This document shows, piece by piece, positions 20,643 through 30,317 of a stretch of 64,000 nt of DNA (its first letter is position 1; each line of letters opens with the position of its first letter). Origin of the DNA: Rhodococcoides fascians NBRC 12155 = LMG 3623 (GTDB taxonomy: Bacteria > Actinomycetota > Actinomycetes > Mycobacteriales > Mycobacteriaceae); the NCBI RefSeq assembly GCF_001894785.1, contig NZ_BCWW01000006.1, positions 248,001 through 312,000 of the forward strand, read 5' to 3'. Below the pieces are notes generated by a model, which had not been told where the DNA came from, did no database searches, and was given only the letters and a program-made list of their open reading frames with translations. The position numbers were made by a program, and so were the translations under genes.

Positions 20643-21662
20643 TCACAACGATTCGGGTGCGTCCCGATAAGCCGCGACAACCTCGTGGGTGAGAGCCGTT
20701 GCTCGACGAGCCCACTCGGGCGTGCTTCCGGCCAAGCCGCAGGACGGCGTCACCGACACCTGCGAAGCGAGTATCGAACGATCGAAGCCGAGGCTGTCGA
20801 CCAACTTCACACCGGGCTCGGCGCACTCGCGCCACAAGTGTGGTCGGTCCGGGGTTGCCGACGGCACCGATCCCAGTACGAGGGTCTTGCCGGCCTGTAG
20901 CAGCTCTCCCAGCGCATCGAGGTCGGTTCGGCGCAGCTCGTGTGCATCCACGGCCACCGCGACGGCTCGGGTTCGGCGCAGCAGATCGACGGGAGCTCCC
21001 CCGTCACAGCAGTGCACAGCGACCGGTAACGCGATGGTGTCGATCAGTGAGTCGAGCAGGTCCAGAACCTCCGGTTCCGGGATCGCGCGCACCGAGTCGA
21101 TACCGGTGATCCCGGTCAGACTGCCCGCGAGAACGGCGGCGAGACTGGGTTCGTCGAGTTGGACCACCACGTTCGCCGAGAGTCTGCGTGCCACTTCTGC
21201 GCAGTGCAGGCGCAGCCCTTCGCCGAGGGATTCCGCGAAGTGCCGTAGAGCGCCGCGGTCGGTCAGCGCGCGGTGTCCGTGCCGCAATTCGACCTGCGCG
21301 GCCATGGTGAACGGTCCTGCAGCCTGCACCTTGATGGTCCGGCCGGCACCGCGTAGTCCCGCGACCTCCCACAGTTCCTCGAGCACGTCCAGATCCTCGG
21401 TGAGAAAGTCGGTCGCACGGCGACCGGCCAGCATCGGACGCGGTACGACGCGGTAGCCCGACGTCCGGACGTCGAGTTCGACGTCGACCATGATGGCTCC
21501 GGTGCGGCCGATCATGTCGGCACCGAGCCCGCGCCCTGGCAGTTCGACCACGTGTGGCAGTTCACCCAGCTCGCCGAGGACGATGGCGACGGCCTCACGA
21601 ACGTCGGTGCCGGGCCACGAACCTATGCCGGTCGCCAGCCCTCCGAACGTGCTCGGGGTCAC
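20643..21662 (-). CDS. Methionine synthase (MetE C-domain)-like protein (Rv3015c-like)
   Basis: A 339-aa protein of the cobalamin-independent methionine synthase C-terminal (UROD/MetE) fold. The Zn-ligand pattern is visible as VHCCDGG and [14 protein letters not shown]. It lacks the N-terminal half of MetE and has roughly half its length, so it may transfer methyl groups using another donor or substrate. The start GTG overlaps the mnmA stop (GTGA), placing it in an iscS-mnmA-metE-like operon that ties sulfur mobilisation to tRNA thiolation and perhaps methionine metabolism. The true substrate is unknown. Confidence 0.82.
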   Translation of the reverse strand: MTPSTFGGLATGIGSWPGTDVREAVAIVLGELGELPHVVELPGRGLGADMIGRTGAIMVDVELDVRTSGYRVVPRPMLAGRRATDFLTEDLDVLEELWEVAGLRGAGRTIKVQAAGPFTMAAQVELRHGHRALTDRGALRHFAESLGEGLRLHCAEVARRLSANVVVQLDEPSLAAVLAGSLTGITGIDSVRAIPEPEVLDLLDSLIDTIALPVAVHCCDGGAPVDLLRRTRAVAVAVDAHELRRTDLDALGELLQAGKTLVLGSVPSATPDRPHLWRECAEPGVKLVDSLGFDRSILASQVSVTPSCGLAGSTPEWARRATALTHEVVAAYRDAPESL

Positions 21663-22747
21663 TCGCGCTCGGATCGGGTGCCCGAGATGGTCGAGCTGCC
21701 GATCACGATGTCACCGTGAATGTCCTTGCGGTACAACACCGCTGCCTGCCCTTTGGCGACACCGGTCAAGGGTGCCCGGAGCTGGATCTCCATCCCGTCG
21801 CCGACGGCCTCGGCAACCGCGTCGGTCAGCCCGCCGTGCGCCCGAACCTGTACGACGCATTCGATGGGCCCGGTGGGCGCGGTGCCCTCGGTCCACACTG
21901 CGCGGTCTCCGGTGATGGACCAGACGTCCAGCTTCTGCGCCGAACCGACCATGACGGTGCCGGTGTCCGGTTCGATCGAGGTGACGTAGCGCGGACGGCC
22001 GTCCACGGCCGGTCCTTCCACCCCGAGACCCTTACGCTGGCCGATGGTGAAGCCGTGCACACCGTCGTGGTCCGCCAACTCGGCTCCGGTCTCGGAGTCG
22101 ACGACCTTGCCGGGACGAACGCCGATGTGTGCGCCGAGGAAGGCCCGGGTGTCGCCCGAGGGAATGAAGCAGATGTCGTGACTGTCCGGCTTGTCGGCGA
22201 CGGCGAGACCCCGCTCGGCTGCTTCCTCGCGGATCTCGGACTTGGGGGTGTCGCCGATGGGGAACATCGCACGCGAGAGCTGCCCGCGGTTCAGGACGGC
22301 CAGCACGTAGGACTGATCCTTGTCGGCGTCCACCGCACGCCGCAGAACTCCGTCGTGCAGTTGCGCGTAGTGCCCGGTCGCGACGGCGTCGAAGCCCAGT
22401 GCCAACGCGCGGTCCGCGAGCGCGGAGAACTTGATCTTCTCGTTGCACCGCAGGCACGGGTTGGGAGTCTCCCCCGCGGCGTACGAGGCGACGAAGTCGT
22501 CGATGACGTCTTCTTTGAACCGATCCGCGAAGTCCCAGACGTAGAACGGTATTCCGAGGACGTCGGCAGCTCGGCGTGCATCCCCGGCGTCTTCTTTCGA
22601 GCAGCACCCGCGAGAGCCGGTCCGCAGCGCCCCGGGAGCGGTGGACAGCGCCAGATGAACGCCCACAACGTCGTGCCCCTCGTCGACGGCTCGAGCCGCG
22701 GCGACTGCGGAGTCGACTCCCCCGCTCATGGCAGCAAGAACACGCAT
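21659..22747 (-). CDS. mnmA: tRNA 2-thiouridylase MnmA
   Basis: A 362-aa enzyme that thiolates uridine 34 of Lys, Glu and Gln tRNAs. The ATP-binding P-loop is [17 protein letters not shown]. The catalytic Cys pair lies in [12 protein letters not shown] and [11 protein letters not shown]. The C-terminal beta-barrel is present. GGAGG lies 7 nt before ATG 22747, whose first base is also the last base of the iscS stop codon. IscS, encoded just upstream, supplies persulfide sulfur for this reaction. Confidence 0.96.
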   Translation of the reverse strand: MRVLAAMSGGVDSAVAAARAVDEGHDVVGVHLALSTAPGALRTGSRGCCSKEDAGDARRAADVLGIPFYVWDFADRFKEDVIDDFVASYAAGETPNPCLRCNEKIKFSALADRALALGFDAVATGHYAQLHDGVLRRAVDADKDQSYVLAVLNRGQLSRAMFPIGDTPKSEIREEAAERGLAVADKPDSHDICFIPSGDTRAFLGAHIGVRPGKVVDSETGAELADHDGVHGFTIGQRKGLGVEGPAVDGRPRYVTSIEPDTGTVMVGSAQKLDVWSITGDRAVWTEGTAPTGPIECVVQVRAHGGLTDAVAEAVGDGMEIQLRAPLTGVAKGQAAVLYRKDIHGDIVIGSSTISGTRSERE

Positions 22748-23985
22748 CAGCGATTTCCTCCTCGAGCTCCGACGCCGGCGAGTCCGGCGGCACGAGCACG
22801 TTCGACGACCTGCGGCAGGGCCGCAAGCACAGTGGTGATGTCCGAATCGGACGAGCCGGTTCCCAAAGAGAACCGAAGGGATCCGCGGGCCACGCCCGGA
22901 TCGCACCCGAGCGCGATCAGAACATGGCTCGCGCTCGCCACACCCGCCGTGCAGGCGGATCCCGTCGAGCATTCTATGCCCGCGGCGTCGAGAAGCATCA
23001 ACAGCGAATCCCCCTCGCACCCGGGGAAGGTGAAGTGCACGTTTCCGGCGAGCCGCCCGTCGCCCTCCGGGCCGTTGAGGATGGCGTCGGGCACCACCTC
23101 GCGAACCCCGGTGATGAGTCGATCACGCAACGCGCGAGTTCGTTCCCCGTGCAGCGACAGATTCTGCACCGTCGAGCGCAGTGCGGCCGCCATCGCGACG
23201 ACGCCGGCCGTGTCGGGCGTGCCGGACCGGACGTCACGTTCGTGACCACCACCGTGGAACAGCGGCACGCACGGGACCTGACGGCCCAGCAACAGGGCTC
23301 CGACGCCCTGCGGGCCCCCGAACTTGTGCGCGGCGATACTCAGGGCGGACAGACCGCTGTCGGCGAATCCCACTGGTAGGTGCGGTACGGCCTGCACGGC
23401 GTCGCTGTGCATCGGAACGCCGTACTCCGCGGCCACCGCTGCGAGTTCGACGATCGGCATGACGGTGCCGATCTCGTTGTTGGCCCACATGACCGTCACC
23501 AGCGCGGTCTCGTCTGCGTGCAGAGCCAGCTCGGCGCGCAGCACATCGGGGGTGACCCGGCCCTCGTCGTCGACCGGGAGCCAGGTGACAGTCGCCCCTT
23601 CGTGCGCGACGAGCCACTCCACCGCGTCGAGCACGGCGTGATGCTCCACCGAGCTGGCGATGATCCTGGTCAGTGCGGCGTTCGAGTCTCGACGGGCCGA
23701 GAAGATGCCCTTGACGGCGAGATTGTCGCTTTCGGTACCACCGGAGGTGAAGATCACCTCGGACGGGCGCGCACCGAGGTCCGCGGCGATCGACTCGCGA
23801 GATTCTTCGACTCGGCGACGGGCGGACCGGCCCGAGGTGTGCAGCGACGACGCGTTCCCGACGGTGCCGAACACCGAGTTCATCGCCTCGATCGCACACG
23901 GCAACATGGGAGTGGTCGCGGCGTGATCGAGGTACACCGATGGCTGCGGCGGGGCGGGGGCAGGCGTACTGCGCACAGAAGGCAT
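22747..23985 (-). CDS. iscS: Cysteine desulfurase (IscS/NifS-like)
   Basis: A 412-aa PLP enzyme that converts cysteine to alanine and an enzyme-bound persulfide. The N-terminal motif [11 protein letters not shown] is conserved, as are the PLP Lys in [17 protein letters not shown] (about 208) and the active Cys in [11 protein letters not shown] (about 340). The short Cys loop is that of class I (IscS/NifS). The ATG at 23983-23985 gives an N-terminus of 20 residues before the motif. It is the first gene of the iscS-mnmA-metE-like operon. Confidence 0.95.
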   Translation of the reverse strand: MPSVRSTPAPAPPQPSVYLDHAATTPMLPCAIEAMNSVFGTVGNASSLHTSGRSARRRVEESRESIAADLGARPSEVIFTSGGTESDNLAVKGIFSARRDSNAALTRIIASSVEHHAVLDAVEWLVAHEGATVTWLPVDDEGRVTPDVLRAELALHADETALVTVMWANNEIGTVMPIVELAAVAAEYGVPMHSDAVQAVPHLPVGFADSGLSALSIAAHKFGGPQGVGALLLGRQVPCVPLFHGGGHERDVRSGTPDTAGVVAMAAALRSTVQNLSLHGERTRALRDRLITGVREVVPDAILNGPEGDGRLAGNVHFTFPGCEGDSLLMLLDAAGIECSTGSACTAGVASASHVLIALGCDPGVARGSLRFSLGTGSSDSDITTVLAALPQVVERARAAGLAGVGARGGNR

Positions 23986-24067
23986 AACGCGCTCGACGAT
24001 ACCCGGTCGAGCGACCGCAGACCTACCTGCGCGAGGTGGGTCCACGGTCGCCCGGTTCAGCTGTGGA

Positions 24068-24997
24068 TCAGGCGGCTGCAACCGTCGGCGCGCTGGGGCT
24101 TCGCTCGGCTTCGGCCATCACCTCGTGCACCGTCGGGTCGTAGACGTCCTTCCGGGGTCGTTCCGCAGGCTCTACTCCGTCGTCGCGTCGAATCGCCACC
24201 TCGCAGCGCCGCGCGAGGTCGTGTCGATTGCCGCCGGGCGCTTCCGGGGCGGTGAACTCGACCTCGGCGCGCAGTCCGGCGAGCCGGAAGATGCGGCCGA
24301 TCGACGCTCCGATCGTCTCGTCTCCGACGAAGCACGTCGCGGTGGTCGGTTCGCCGTGTCGATCGAGATAGCGCAGCCGGATGGGCTGCACCCACGTCTC
24401 GGAATCGATGGCAGCCTGCAACAGGGCCGGGCGAAGCGATCCGTAGGCCAACCCACACCAGGTGGTGGCCTCGGGGAACACGACGACCGAAGCGCCCGCG
24501 CGGATTCGGTCGGCAACCTGGTCGACAACGGCCGGGAGCTCACGCAGTCGTGCGCGATCGATGGGAAGCACCTTCATGGCCCGGGCCAGTCGCCCGAGTA
24601 GCGGCCAGTCCACCAGATCGGCTCGCGCAACGAACGTCGACGGGCGCACTGCCGTGAGGACGACGACGTCGGTCCACGAAATGTGTCCGGAGACGTGCAG
24701 GGCACCACCTGCCGTACGCGACCGCTCTCGCTCCGAGCGTGTATCGAGCACGGTGAGATCGATGCCGATGGCCGATAGCAGCATCCGAGCGCCCAGCCGC
24801 GTCAATGCATGCCGAACCCGGGGAAAGGGCACCCCCAGGACGACCAACAGCGGCAACAGCGCGAAGGCCGCGATTGCCGCAACGATGCGCAGAACGAGGA
24901 CGATTCGACGCACCGTGGGCGGATTCTTCGGCAGACACCCGTCACTGCACGGCGAGGACGGCATCCAGGCGTGTGCGCGAACCAGGGGTTGCGTCAT
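24068..24997 (-). CDS. 1-acyl-glycerol-phosphate/lyso-ornithine-lipid acyltransferase (PlsC family)
   Basis: A 309-aa PlsC-family acyltransferase with one or two N-terminal helices (about 30-55), the HX4D motif HISWTD (about 104) and the substrate motif [10 protein letters not shown] (about 173). Its ATG overlaps the stop of the upstream GNAT-like N-acyltransferase (ATGA). That pair is the layout of olsB-olsA, which builds ornithine lipid in two acylations, so an O-acyltransferase (OlsA) role is likely. The M. tuberculosis equivalents are Rv3026c and Rv3027c. A general phosphatidic acid role cannot be excluded. Confidence 0.82.
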   Translation of the reverse strand: MTQPLVRAHAWMPSSPCSDGCLPKNPPTVRRIVLVLRIVAAIAAFALLPLLVVLGVPFPRVRHALTRLGARMLLSAIGIDLTVLDTRSERERSRTAGGALHVSGHISWTDVVVLTAVRPSTFVARADLVDWPLLGRLARAMKVLPIDRARLRELPAVVDQVADRIRAGASVVVFPEATTWCGLAYGSLRPALLQAAIDSETWVQPIRLRYLDRHGEPTTATCFVGDETIGASIGRIFRLAGLRAEVEFTAPEAPGGNRHDLARRCEVAIRRDDGVEPAERPRKDVYDPTVHEVMAEAERSPSAPTVAAA

Positions 24998-25812
24998 CGG
25001 GCACCCGACTCGAATGTCGTTGCTGCAGAACGAAGACGGTCCAGATACCTGGTGTTGGCCTCGTGCAGGCCGAGGAGCGCGACGAAATCCGCCACTCCGA
25101 ATTCCGGGTCGTGGGCGGGCTCACCGCAGATGGAGGCACCGAGCCGGAGGTACCCGTTCATCAACGGCGGCATGGACGTTCGCTTGACCGCCGGAATGTC
25201 GAGGAGATCGACGCCGTCGACGACCACGGGGTTGTAGGGCACGACCCGCTTGTCGACCGCTGTCGCGTGTCGATCCAACAGCCGGTCGCGAACACCACGC
25301 ACGTTGGCCCCGACCGCTTCCCCGGGAGCCGATTGCATCGGAACCGACACGCAACCCATCACCCACTCGTATCCCGTCACGTCGAGGTAGTGCAGGATTC
25401 CCGCCCACATCAGGCCGAGGACCGACCCCGAACGGTGGTCGGGATGCACAGCAGCCCTTCCCATTTCGACGATGTTCATCCCGACGGGATCGAGCGCGGA
25501 GATGTCGAATTCGGTTGCGGTGTAATAGCCGCCTGCCGACACCGCGGCCTGCGGCGGCAACATGCGATAGCAACCGACGAACGTGTCGGTCCACTGGTCG
25601 CGAACGAGAAGGTGGTCGCAGAAATCGTCGAACCGGTCGGCGTCCAGACCGTCCGTGTCGGTGGGTATGGCAAAGCCGGGCTCGGAGGCGAACACGTCGT
25701 AGCGCAGGCGCTGCGCCGCGAGTCGGTGTTCGGGGTCGGTGGACAACACGAGCGAATAGCGGTCGGTGGCCGGGACGATCGATGCAGTCGAGCTCATGAC
25801 GGAAGTGGTCAT
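24994..25812 (-). CDS. GNAT-like N-acyltransferase (OlsB/hemolysin-like)
   Basis: A 272-aa protein of the Acetyltransf_5 (OlsB/hemolysin) group. The motif LAAQRLRYDVFASEPGF (about 32) matches the conserved start, followed by DDFCDHLLVRD, VGCYRMLPP and EMGRAAVHPDHRSGSVLGLMWAGI, the acyl-donor binding region. OlsB transfers a 3-hydroxyacyl group from ACP to ornithine. The pairing with a PlsC-family gene by a 4-nt overlap supports an ornithine- or amino-acyl-lipid pathway. This is inference; the acceptor is not proved. Confidence 0.8.
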   Translation of the reverse strand: MTTSVMSSTASIVPATDRYSLVLSTDPEHRLAAQRLRYDVFASEPGFAIPTDTDGLDADRFDDFCDHLLVRDQWTDTFVGCYRMLPPQAAVSAGGYYTATEFDISALDPVGMNIVEMGRAAVHPDHRSGSVLGLMWAGILHYLDVTGYEWVMGCVSVPMQSAPGEAVGANVRGVRDRLLDRHATAVDKRVVPYNPVVVDGVDLLDIPAVKRTSMPPLMNGYLRLGASICGEPAHDPEFGVADFVALLGLHEANTRYLDRLRSAATTFESGAR

Positions 25813-25906
25813 GAGGTGTGTCTAACGAGCGGGGAAGACTACCGGGCATCGCCGAGGAGAAGTGTCGGAAGAGTTTGCATGAACACGATTGCGCCCGTCG
25901 AAACGC

Positions 25907-25942
25907 GACGGGCCCCCACCGCAATCGCGATGAGGGCCCGTC
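25907..25942 (-). terminator. Hairpin downstream of etfA
   Basis: A perfect 9-bp stem (GACGGGCCC with GGGCCCGTC) encloses an 18-nt loop, 23 nt after the etfA stop. There is no long T run, as is common for actinobacterial terminators. It separates the etf operon from the acyltransferase pair. Confidence 0.65.
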
Positions 25943-25965
25943 GAGCAGAGATTTTCGCCGAGAGG

Positions 25966-26922
25966 CTATCCCTTGTGCTTCTTGACGGCCTCGGTCAGCT
26001 GAGGCGCGACGTTGAACAGGTCACCGACGATGCCGTAGTCGGCGATCTCGAAGATGGGTGCTTCCTCATCCTTGTTCACCGCGACGATGGTCTTCGAGGT
26101 CTGCATGCCGGCACGGTGCTGGATGGCTCCGGAAATGCCGAGTGCAACGTACAGCTGCGGGGAGACGGTCTTGCCCGTCTGGCCCACCTGGAACTGGCCC
26201 GGGTAGTAACCGGAGTCCACGGCGGCACGCGAGGCACCCACTGCGGCACCCAGCGAATCTGCCAGATCCTCGACGACGGTGAACTTGTCGGCGCTGCCGA
26301 CGCCACGTCCACCGGAGACGACGACCGTTGCTTCGGTCAGTTCCGGACGGTCGCCGCCGACGATCGGGTCACGCGAGGTGACCTTGACGGTGCCCTCTTC
26401 CTGCGCCGGGACCTCGACGGTCTCGCGGGTTCCCGCTCCGGCCTTCGGCTCTGCCTCGACTGCGCCGGGGCGCAGCGAGAGGACGGGGACGTCGCCGTTG
26501 GCCTTGGCCTCGACGGTGAACGCACCACCGAAGATGGAGTAGACGGCACTGCCGTCGCCGTTGATCGCGACGACGTCGTTGTGGTAGCCCGAGCCCAGAC
26601 GGGCGGCGAGGCGGCCGGCAACTTCCTTGCCCTCGATCGTCGCTGCGGTGATGATCGCCGCAGGCGAGACCGACTCGGCGAGGGACGACAGGACGTCGAC
26701 CTTCGGCGTGACGAGAAAACCGTCGACGTCGTCGGACTCGGCGACGTAGATCTTCTCGGCACCGGCCTCGGTCAACGCGTCGGCGACCTTGTCGGCGGTA
26801 CCGACCGGGCCGGTGACGACCGCGGACGGCTCACCCAGTGCGCGGGCCGCGGTGATCAGCTCGGAGCTGACCTTCTTCAGTGTTCCTTCGACGTGCTCCA
26901 CGAGCACGAGTACTTCTGCCAT
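25966..26922 (-). CDS. etfA: Electron transfer flavoprotein alpha subunit
   Basis: A 318-aa FAD-binding subunit that carries electrons from acyl-CoA and other dehydrogenases to the quinone pool. The C-terminal FAD domain has [32 protein letters not shown] and [21 protein letters not shown], both conserved. The N-terminus [10 protein letters not shown] is canonical. It follows etfB by 43 bp in the same operon, as in M. tuberculosis Rv3028c-Rv3029c. Confidence 0.96.
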   Translation of the reverse strand: MAEVLVLVEHVEGTLKKVSSELITAARALGEPSAVVTGPVGTADKVADALTEAGAEKIYVAESDDVDGFLVTPKVDVLSSLAESVSPAAIITAATIEGKEVAGRLAARLGSGYHNDVVAINGDGSAVYSIFGGAFTVEAKANGDVPVLSLRPGAVEAEPKAGAGTRETVEVPAQEEGTVKVTSRDPIVGGDRPELTEATVVVSGGRGVGSADKFTVVEDLADSLGAAVGASRAAVDSGYYPGQFQVGQTGKTVSPQLYVALGISGAIQHRAGMQTSKTIVAVNKDEEAPIFEIADYGIVGDLFNVAPQLTEAVKKHKG

Positions 26923-26965
26923 GACTTTGCTCCTCGTTGGTCTTCGATTGCTCGGTGGGGCGGGA

Positions 26966-27766
26966 TCAGATGATCTTCTGGCCTACGAGGTAGGTGGCGA
27001 TCTTGTCGCCGCCGTCGCCCTCGTCGGTGAGCCGCTCGCCGGCAGTCTTGGGAGGCTTGGGGGTGGACGAGGTGACCGTCGTTCCGGCGTTGTCGACGCC
27101 GACGATGCCGTCCTCGACACCGATGTCGGCCAGCGTGATGGTCTGCACCGTCTTCTTCTTGGCGGCCATGATTCCCTTGAACGACGGGAACCGCGGCTCG
27201 TTGATCTTCTCGGTGACGCTCACGATGGCGGGCAGCGTGGCTTCGAGTCCGAAGATGCCCTCGTCGGTCTCGCGCTCGCCGGTGACCTTGCCGTCTGCGA
27301 CGGACAGCTTGCGCAGCTGCGTCAGGGCCGGGATCTGCAGGTATTCGGCGATGATCGCCGGAACTGCGCCGGTGCGGCCGTCGGTGGCCTCGTTACCCGC
27401 GATGATGAGATCGGCAGGCTCGTCGTTCTCGAACGCGACGTTGCCCAGTGCCGCAGCCAGGGCGTACCCGGTCTGGATGGCGTCGGAGCCGTGCAGGCTC
27501 GGGTCGTTGAGGTGTACCGCGCTGTCCGCGCCCATCGACAGAGCCTTGCGGATCGCGTCGGTGGCGCGATCGGGGCCTGCGGACAGAACCTTGACCTCAC
27601 CGCCCTGAGCTTCCTTGATGAGCAGGGCTTCTTCGACGGCCCGCTCGTTGATCTCGTCGAGAACGGCGTCTGCAGCCTCGCGATCGAGGGTGTAGTCACC
27701 GTCGCTGAGCTTGCGCTCGGACCATGTGTCTGGAACCTGCTTGATCAAAACAACGATGTTCGTCAT
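26966..27766 (-). CDS. etfB: Electron transfer flavoprotein beta subunit
   Basis: A 266-aa AMP-binding subunit of ETF. It begins MTNIVVLIKQVPDTWSERKL and contains NEYAVEEAL-like text (INERAVEEALLIKE) and the dehydrogenase-recognition loop near residue 195 (PRFPSFKGIMAAKKK). It is first in the etfBA operon. The palindrome at 27879-27896 lies upstream, in the divergent region shared with the methyltransferase gene. Confidence 0.96.
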   Translation of the reverse strand: MTNIVVLIKQVPDTWSERKLSDGDYTLDREAADAVLDEINERAVEEALLIKEAQGGEVKVLSAGPDRATDAIRKALSMGADSAVHLNDPSLHGSDAIQTGYALAAALGNVAFENDEPADLIIAGNEATDGRTGAVPAIIAEYLQIPALTQLRKLSVADGKVTGERETDEGIFGLEATLPAIVSVTEKINEPRFPSFKGIMAAKKKTVQTITLADIGVEDGIVGVDNAGTTVTSSTPKPPKTAGERLTDEGDGGDKIATYLVGQKII

Positions 27767-27878
27767 GGGTCTGCGTCGACCTCCTGGTCATGTTCTGCTG
27801 ATCGTGAGTGTTCTAACGGTTGCTGCAAGTCGAACGGTTGGTGCAGTTCTACGTTCCGCTACGAGGTTACCCCACCGT

Positions 27879-27896
27879 AGTTACTGGTGGGTAACT
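27879..27896. promoter_or_regulatory. Candidate operator AGTTAC-N6-GTAACT
   Basis: An 18-bp palindrome with perfect 6-bp arms lies between the divergent genes etfB and the methyltransferase. A further partial repeat (GTTACCCC ACC at 27866-27876) pairs with its right half. Size and symmetry fit a TetR- or GntR-type repressor. No regulator gene lies next to it, so the binding protein is unknown. Confidence 0.45.
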
Positions 27897-27939
27897 TACC
27901 TCCCTGCCCGATCGACCATACATCCGCACCCCGACTGTT

Positions 27940-28779
27940 ATGGAGACCACGTTGGCTTACCTCATCGCCGGAGGCACTAACCTTCCGTCGGTGAACGATT
28001 CATCGGCTCGGACACCGGCACCGGAACCACTCCCCCTCACCGGCGAGCGAACTGTGCCCGGCATCGCCGAGGAGAACTACTGGTTCCGCCGTCACGAGGT
28101 GGTCTACCGCGCCCTCGCAGAGCGGTGCCGCGACCGCACGGTGCTCGAAGCCGGATCGGGAGAAGGCTACGGAGCCAACATGATTGCCGAGGTTGCGGCC
28201 TGCGTCGTCGGCCTCGACTACGACGTCTCGGCCGCGACGCACGTCCACGCGCGCTACCCCGCGGTGACGATGGTGCGCGGCAATCTCGACCGCCTTCCGT
28301 TCGCGGATTCCTCGGTCGGTGTCGTCGTCAACTTCCAGGTCATCGAACACCTCTGGGATCAAGGAGCGTTCCTGGCCGAAGTGCACCGCGTCCTCGAGCC
28401 CGGCGGCACGCTGCTGATCAGCACACCGAACCGCATCACCTTCTCGCCCGGACGCGACACTCCCCTCAACCCCTTCCACACCCGCGAACTCGACGCGGCA
28501 GAACTGACCGAGTTGCTCGTCGCCGCCCGCCTCGAGGTCACCGAGCTCACCGGAGTCCGGCACGGCAGCACGCTGGCCGCCCTCGACGCCAAACACGGCG
28601 GATCCTTCATCGACGCGCAGATCGAACGAGCACTCGCCGGTGAACCCTGGCCTGCCGAACTCGCCGAGGACGTCGCCGCGATCACCATCGCCGACTTCGA
28701 CATCGCGGCCGATCGAATCGACGACAGCCTCGACCTGGTCGCCGTCGCCCGAAAGAGCTCGGCTGCGGTGATCGGGTGA
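27940..28779 (+). CDS. SAM-dependent methyltransferase (Rv3030-like)
   Basis: A 279-aa class I methyltransferase: motif I VLEAGSGEGYGANMIAE (about 67), Asp in LDYDVSAATH, and VVVNFQVIEHLWDQGAFLAEVHRVLEPGG. Conserved TPNRITFSPGRDTPLNPFHTREL follows. The mycobacterial orthologue belongs to the methylglucose lipopolysaccharide (MGLP) gene cluster and is thought to methylate glucose units. The next gene begins inside its stop codon (GTGA). The start is uncertain: ATG 27940 has no ribosome-binding site, TTG 27952 follows GGAG by 8 nt, and GTG 27991 is also in frame. Confidence 0.88.
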   Translation: METTLAYLIAGGTNLPSVNDSSARTPAPEPLPLTGERTVPGIAEENYWFRRHEVVYRALAERCRDRTVLEAGSGEGYGANMIAEVAACVVGLDYDVSAATHVHARYPAVTMVRGNLDRLPFADSSVGVVVNFQVIEHLWDQGAFLAEVHRVLEPGGTLLISTPNRITFSPGRDTPLNPFHTRELDAAELTELLVAARLEVTELTGVRHGSTLAALDAKHGGSFIDAQIERALAGEPWPAELAEDVAAITIADFDIAADRIDDSLDLVAVARKSSAAVIG

Positions 28780-30317
28780 CATCCGGTGCCACCGTGCCGG
28801 GCATGTTCTCCCTCGTCCTGCACTCCCACCTGCCCTGGTTGGCCAATCACGGCAGGTGGCCCGTCGGCGAGGAATGGCTGTACCAGTCCTGGGCCGACTG
28901 CTACCTCCCGCTGACCGCGGCACTGGAACGGCTGGCCGACGACGGTTACACCGACGTCCTCTCGCTCGGCGTCACCCCGGTACTCGCGGCCCAGCTCGAC
29001 GATCCGCATTGCCTGGCCGGCATGCACCATTGGCTCGGAAACTGGCAGCTACGCGCGCACGAGGCAACCGACCCCGCGCTCTCGATACGTGAACACCGGG
29101 CATCCGCCGCGGCTCTGGACCGCTTCGAGACGCGATGGCGACACGGCGGCTCGGCAGTACTTCGTCCGCTGATCGACACGGGCATCGTCGAACTGCTGGG
29201 TGGGCCGCTCGCGCACCCGTTCCAACCGTTGCTCGACGAAAGACTGCGGCGGTTCTCCCTGAGCGAGGGCCTACGCGACGCCGCCGCCCGATGGGGCACC
29301 ACGCCCCGCGGTATCTGGGCACCGGAATGCGGATTCACCCCCGGCATGGAAACCGAATACGCGGCCGCAGGTGTCTCGCACTTCATGGTCGACGGCCCCG
29401 CCATGCGGGGCGACACCTCCCTCGGCCGGCCCGTGTGGGATTCGGACGTCGTCGCGTTCGGGCGCGATCTCCCGGTCAGCTACCGCGTCTGGTCACCGAA
29501 GTCCGGCTACCCAGGCCACGGTGCCTACCGGGATTTCCACACCTACGACCACGCGACCGGACTCAAACCGGCCCGGGTCACCGGCCGCACCGTCGACTCG
29601 AACGACAAGGCTCCCTACGAACCCGAGCGTGCCGCGGCAGCAGTGGACCGTCACGTCGCCGACTTCGTCGACGTGGTGCGTCGGCGCTTGATCTCCGAAT
29701 CCGAGCGGATCGGCCGCGATGCCGTGGTGGTGGCCGCGTTCGACACCGAACTGTTCGGACACTGGTGGCACGAGGGGCCACAGTGGCTCGAGAAGTTGAT
29801 GCGCGCACTGCCCGCCGCGGGAGTCACCGTCGGAACGCTGAACGATGCCCGGGAACGGGGATACGTCGGAGCCCCACTCGAACTGCAGGATTCTTCCTGG
29901 GGATCGGGCAAGGACTGGCGCGTGTGGGCGGGCGACGACGTCGCCGACCTGGTGAAGCTCAACGCCGAGGTGTCCCGGACCGCGCTCGATGCCGTCGACG
30001 CCTCCAGTGCCGTCCGAAGCCGGGCGGGTGGCCCCGAACTGCGCAATCGAGTCGACGATCAGATTCTGCGTGAGACACTCATGGCCGTGGCCAGCGACTG
30101 GGCGTTCATGGTCAGCAAGGACTCCGCGGCCGGATACGCCCGAGAGCGAGCTCACGTCCACGCACATGCGCTACGTGAAATCGCTGCCGCGCAGCAGCAC
30201 CCGGCCCGAGCCGAAGAATTGGCACGGCAATGGAATCACGCAGACGGACTGTTCGCGGCGCTGGACGCACGCAGACTGCCCGGTGCACGCCGAGAAGGCC
30301 CAGGGGGGCGTAGATGA
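28776..30317 (+). CDS. GH57-family glycan branching enzyme-like protein (Rv3031-like)
   Basis: A 513-aa GH57 protein. It begins with the metal/active-site motif FSLVLHSHLPWLANHGRWP, followed by nucleophile Glu in GIWAPECGFTPG (about 183), SKSGYPGHGAYRDF-like text (SPKSGYPGHGAYRDF), and acid Asp in AAFDTELFGHWWHEGPQW (about 325). These GH57 enzymes form alpha-1,6 branches in glucans; in mycobacteria the orthologue is linked to MGLP assembly. It is translationally coupled on both sides: GTG overlaps the methyltransferase stop, and the next ATG overlaps its own stop. Confidence 0.9.
   Translation: MTSGATVPGMFSLVLHSHLPWLANHGRWPVGEEWLYQSWADCYLPLTAALERLADDGYTDVLSLGVTPVLAAQLDDPHCLAGMHHWLGNWQLRAHEATDPALSIREHRASAAALDRFETRWRHGGSAVLRPLIDTGIVELLGGPLAHPFQPLLDERLRRFSLSEGLRDAAARWGTTPRGIWAPECGFTPGMETEYAAAGVSHFMVDGPAMRGDTSLGRPVWDSDVVAFGRDLPVSYRVWSPKSGYPGHGAYRDFHTYDHATGLKPARVTGRTVDSNDKAPYEPERAAAAVDRHVADFVDVVRRRLISESERIGRDAVVVAAFDTELFGHWWHEGPQWLEKLMRALPAAGVTVGTLNDARERGYVGAPLELQDSSWGSGKDWRVWAGDDVADLVKLNAEVSRTALDAVDASSAVRSRAGGPELRNRVDDQILRETLMAVASDWAFMVSKDSAAGYARERAHVHAHALREIAAAQQHPARAEELARQWNHADGLFAALDARRLPGARREGPGGRR

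Noticed and set aside
24805..26973. 722-codon forward frame opposite the acyltransferase and etfA genes
   Set aside because: It is a shadow of conserved genes, Gly/Asp/Val/Arg-rich, without domains.
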